Origin: Treponema sp.
Lineage (GTDB): Bacteria > Spirochaetota > Spirochaetia > Treponematales > Treponemataceae
Reading direction: 5' to 3'
Length of the DNA stretch: 24,112 nucleotides
Assembly (NCBI GenBank): GCA_017613485.1
Contig: JAGADS010000045.1
Location: 1 to 24,112 of the forward strand
The notes below the pieces were generated by a model. It ran no database searches. It was not told where the DNA came from and saw nothing but the letters and a program-made list of their open reading frames with translations. Made by a program: the position numbers and the translations under genes. Every line of letters begins with the position of its first letter. The stretch's first letter is position 1. This document shows positions 21,335-24,112 of this stretch, piece by piece.

Positions 21335-22582
21335 TTATGCCTGGAATTTCCTGAATACCAGACATCCGTTGTGACCGCCGAATCCGAAGTTAGCACTCAT
21401 TGCTACATCAACGTTTGTGTAGATTCCCTTGTTCGGTGTGTAGTCAAGGTCACATCCGCCCTCCACGTCAACCTCATCAAGATTGATTGTCGGTGGAATG
21501 AAACCGTTCTCGATTGCCTTAATGCATACGAGTGCCTCAAGAGAGCCTGCGTTTCCAAGACAGTGACCTGTCATGCTCTTTGTTGATGAGATGTGGAGCT
21601 TCTTTGCTGCCTCACCGAATGACATGTGGAGCATCTTTGTCTCGCCTGCATCGTTCAAGTGAGTTGAGGTTCCGTGTGCGTTGTAGTACTGGACCTGCTC
21701 TGGTGTGATGCCTGCGTCCTTCATTGCAAGTGTCATGCAGCGTCCGCCGATGATTCCGTCTGGGTTTGGTGCTGTAAGGTGATATCCGTCGCAAGATCCG
21801 CCGTAACCTGCAATCTCTGCATAGATGTGTGCGCCACGTGCCTTAGCGTGCTCGTATTCCTCAAGAACAAGAATCGTGCTTCCTTCTCCCATAACAAAAC
21901 CATCCCTCTGCTTGTCAAACGGACGGCTTGATTTCTCCGGTGCGTCAACCCACTTTGAGCTCAATGCCTGAAGAACTGCGAATCCAAGGTTTGCGAAACC
22001 GTTCTGCGTACATTCAGCTCCACCAGAGAGAACCACATCACTGCGTCCACAGCGGATGTTGTCAAGTGCGTCTCCGATTGCGTCTGTACCGGATGCACAT
22101 GCTGTTGCGATTGTATGTGTGGCACCGTGGATTCCGAATGCAATGCTGATGTTTGCGGCACCCTCGTTAGGGATGAGCATAGGAACTGTCATCGGAGGAA
22201 TGCGTGTCTGGTTTGTCTCAAAATAGCTTTTCATTCCAGCTTCTGTTACTTCAAAACCACCGATACCTACACCAAGGAAAATAGAAGCCTTGTCCAGGAC
22301 CTCCTTGTTGTCAATCAGGTTTGCATCCTCAAGTGCCATCTTAGCGGCTGCGACTGCATACTTGGAGAAGTTTGCCATCTTGCGTGCTGCCTTTGGATCC
22401 ATGTATTTGTCTGCCTCGAAATTCTTTACCTCGGCGGCATACTTTACTTTAAAAGGTGTGTTGTCATAGCGGGTTATGGTTGCGATTCCGCTCTTTCCTT
22501 CTGTGATTGCATTCCATGTCTCTTCAACAGTATTTCCGACTGGTGAAACACATCCTAATCCTGTTACTACTACTCTGCGCAT
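21335..22582 (-). CDS. fabF: 3-oxoacyl-ACP synthase II FabF
   Basis: A 415-aa condensing enzyme extending acyl-ACP with malonyl-ACP. It has the thiolase-fold triad: Cys162 in TIATACASGTDAIG, the first His in NAHGTSTHLND (around 300) and the second in SSTKSMTGHCLGNAG (around 338). The length, the C-terminal FGFGGHNGCLVFR and the GTST motif fit KAS I/II; KAS II is more likely. It lies 24 bases behind fabG, with AGGGAG upstream of the ATG. Confidence 0.97.
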   Translation of the reverse strand: MRRVVVTGLGCVSPVGNTVEETWNAITEGKSGIATITRYDNTPFKVKYAAEVKNFEADKYMDPKAARKMANFSKYAVAAAKMALEDANLIDNKEVLDKASIFLGVGIGGFEVTEAGMKSYFETNQTRIPPMTVPMLIPNEGAANISIAFGIHGATHTIATACASGTDAIGDALDNIRCGRSDVVLSGGAECTQNGFANLGFAVLQALSSKWVDAPEKSSRPFDKQRDGFVMGEGSTILVLEEYEHAKARGAHIYAEIAGYGGSCDGYHLTAPNPDGIIGGRCMTLAMKDAGITPEQVQYYNAHGTSTHLNDAGETKMLHMSFGEAAKKLHISSTKSMTGHCLGNAGSLEALVCIKAIENGFIPPTINLDEVDVEGGCDLDYTPNKGIYTNVDVAMSANFGFGGHNGCLVFRKFQA

Positions 22583-22606
22583 TTTTTCTTTCTCCCTTAT
22601 TTATAA

Positions 22607-23353
22607 TCAGCAGCCCATGCCGCCGTCTACACCAAGAACCTGTCCGGTGATATATGAACTTAAATCTGATGCAAGGAAAAGTGCCGCATTTGCAACATCT
22701 TCCGGTTTGCCTGCCCTCTTAAGAGGAATCTGCTCAATCCATGCATTGCGAATATCTTCCTTTACTGCCTGTGTCATGTCTGTGTCGATGAATCCAGGGG
22801 CAATGCAGTTTACCCTTACTCCACGGCCGCCTGTCTCTTTTGCCAGTGACTTGCTGTAACCAACAAGACCACCCTTGCTTGCCGCGTAGTTGACCTGACC
22901 TGCTCCACCATGAAGTCCTACGATTGATGTCATGTTGATGATAGAGCCGCTTCTTTTCCTTATCATGTCTGAGCTTATTATCTGTCCAACGAGGAATGCC
23001 GCTGTAAGGTTTACTGCAATGACAGCATCCCAGTCTTCTTTTTTCATCCTGAACGAAAGTGTGTCGCGTGTGATTCCCGCATTGTTTACAAGAACGTCAA
23101 ATCCGCCGGACTGAGCAAGAACATCCTGAACTGCCTTTGTCAAAGACTCGCTGTTTCCTGCATCTGCATAGAACTCGTGGAATGAGGTTGAGTTTTCCTT
23201 TGCAAGGGATTCAAGCTCTGCTTTTCCTGCTGACTCTTTTGTGCACATTCCCCAGACCTCTGCGCCTTCCTTTAAAAATACCTCTGCGATTTTGCGTCCG
23301 ATTCCGCGTGAGGATCCTGTTACAAGTGCCTTTTTATTCTCAAGTAATTTCAT
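22607..23353 (-). CDS. fabG: 3-oxoacyl-ACP reductase FabG
   Basis: A 248-aa short-chain dehydrogenase reducing 3-oxoacyl-ACP with NADPH. Cofactor motif TGSSRGIG (12-19), NNAG (90-93), and the catalytic Ser143 (INMTSIVG), Tyr156 and Lys160 (NYAASKGG) are all present. The C-terminal YITGQVLGVDGGM is typical. AGGAG lies seven bases before the ATG. It lies 24 bases behind fabD and is the second gene of the operon. Confidence 0.96.
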   Translation of the reverse strand: MKLLENKKALVTGSSRGIGRKIAEVFLKEGAEVWGMCTKESAGKAELESLAKENSTSFHEFYADAGNSESLTKAVQDVLAQSGGFDVLVNNAGITRDTLSFRMKKEDWDAVIAVNLTAAFLVGQIISSDMIRKRSGSIINMTSIVGLHGGAGQVNYAASKGGLVGYSKSLAKETGGRGVRVNCIAPGFIDTDMTQAVKEDIRNAWIEQIPLKRAGKPEDVANAALFLASDLSSYITGQVLGVDGGMGC

Positions 23354-23377
23354 ATTATCTCCTGTTTTATCCTGAAA

Positions 23378-24112
23378 TTAAAACTGTGATATTGATTCAA
23401 CTGTGTTTACCGGTGTTGATGGAAGTGTCTTTCCAAACTCTGTCTGACTCCATAATCCAGAGAGAACTTTTCCAGGTCCCGGCTCAAGTATTGTCCAGCT
23501 GTCTCCCTTCTGGATAAGCTCAGAAAGGCATGCCTCCTCATCTGTCCACAAAACGCTGTGTGTAAGATGAAGCACTGCATTTTTCTTTATCTCTTGACCA
23601 GATGTTGCCTGTGCTCCTGTTACGTTGCTGAACAAGGTGATCTTGGGGTCTGCAAACTGAATGCCTTCGATTGCTTTTTCAAATTCATCTGCGGCTTTCT
23701 GCATGAGCGGTGAATGGAATGGACCTGCGACTGCAAGGCGTACTGCACGTCTGGCACCAGCTTCCTTTGCGGCGGCCTCAGCTTTTTCAAGTGCATCGAA
23801 TGTTCCGCTTATGACTGTCTGAACCGAGCTGTTCATGTTTGCGGCATAGGCATCTGGAATCGAAGATACAATCTCCTTTACCTTTTCCGGCGGAAGACCG
23901 AGTATTGCACTCATTCCCGGTGCTTTCCCCTGATTCTGCTCTGCTATCTCATCGCATACTTTCTGCATTATAAGTCCGCGCTGGCGTACAACCTTTATGA
24001 CATCCTCAAAAGAAAGGACTCCTGCTGCATACAGGGCAGGAAATTCTCCAAGACTGAATCCCATTACGGCGGAAGGTTCAATTCCCTTTTCCTTGAGTAC
24101 CTGGATTACCGC
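23378..24112 (-). CDS. fabD: Malonyl-CoA:ACP transacylase FabD, C-terminal part
   Basis: 245 codons are visible; the N terminus lies beyond the window. The frame continues upstream of the internal Met at 24064 (AVIQVLKEKGIEPSAV), so that Met is not the start. The enzyme loads malonyl groups from CoA onto ACP. The nucleophile Ser lies in MGFSLGEFPALYAAG, the substrate Arg in VVRQRGLIM, and the catalytic His in VAGPFHSPLM. The elbow is GFSLG instead of the common GHSLG. The C terminus (WTILEPGPGKVLSGL) is intact. It is the most upstream visible gene of the fabD-G-F-Z operon; fabH, acpP or fabK may lie outside. Confidence 0.95.
   Translation of the reverse strand, partial: AVIQVLKEKGIEPSAVMGFSLGEFPALYAAGVLSFEDVIKVVRQRGLIMQKVCDEIAEQNQGKAPGMSAILGLPPEKVKEIVSSIPDAYAANMNSSVQTVISGTFDALEKAEAAAKEAGARRAVRLAVAGPFHSPLMQKAADEFEKAIEGIQFADPKITLFSNVTGAQATSGQEIKKNAVLHLTHSVLWTDEEACLSELIQKGDSWTILEPGPGKVLSGLWSQTEFGKTLPSTPVNTVESISQF

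Noticed and set aside
1..24112. CRISPR array, tRNA or rRNA genes
   Set aside because: No regularly spaced direct repeats, no cloverleaf-like sequence with CCA region, and no conserved rRNA stretch were found.

Overview
The window most resembles the chromosome of a gut or rumen Treponema-like spirochaete. I infer this from the gene families (dCache chemoreceptor, type III glutamine synthetase, DUF456, TraB/GumN lipoprotein, small Sec-exported proteins), AT-rich intergenic DNA with strong TTGNNN-N17-TATACT promoters, and translated palindromic repeats known from such genomes. No rRNA or tRNA gene is present, so species cannot be settled here.

Layout. 1-931 (minus): 5' part of a GH36 alpha-galactosidase, divergent from a DUF456 membrane protein (1008-1496) that appears to be read from a leaderless mRNA. 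1575-6774 (plus): chemoreceptor, glutamine synthetase III and a TraB/GumN lipoprotein, closely packed. 6838-8933: parA-parB and a small DUF4190-like membrane protein. 8979-10705: an HD phosphohydrolase overlapping by one base an AraC-type regulator with a degenerate receiver. A convergent alpha/beta hydrolase (10692-11549) has glycine where the catalytic serine should be. 11605-12487 (minus) is a NaChBac-like ion channel broken by one extra T in a T8 run.

12498-15924 is the accessory part. A minus-strand operon of small proteins (two tiny ORFs, an exported 142-aa protein, a 101-aa protein made of three CX2CX11CX7H units) ends in a terminator. It diverges from an XRE repressor across an intergenic region with five TATCA/TGATA boxes. 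After a SIMPL lipoprotein comes a 143-bp direct duplication of the 5' end and promoter of a SpoU-type rRNA methyltransferase gene. The two copies flank a ~756-bp insert carrying a polyvalent-protein/BECR-nuclease-like gene with its own leader peptide. Its promoter and leader resemble those of the XRE-linked operon, so the two units may be related cargo.

15822-20736 returns to housekeeping-like genes: the intact methyltransferase, a PAP2 phosphatase whose first 34 codons come from a palindromic repeat, an Rrf2 regulator with a 9-bp inverted-repeat operator, a ~215-nt structured RNA candidate, an anchored CE1-like esterase, an outer-membrane beta-barrel and a small membrane protein. 20874-24112 (minus) is a type II fatty-acid synthesis operon in the order fabD-fabG-fabF-fabZ; fabD runs off the window.

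The best candidates for something undescribed are the XRE-controlled triple-zinc-motif operon, the insertion inside the methyltransferase duplication, and the RNA at 18216-18428.
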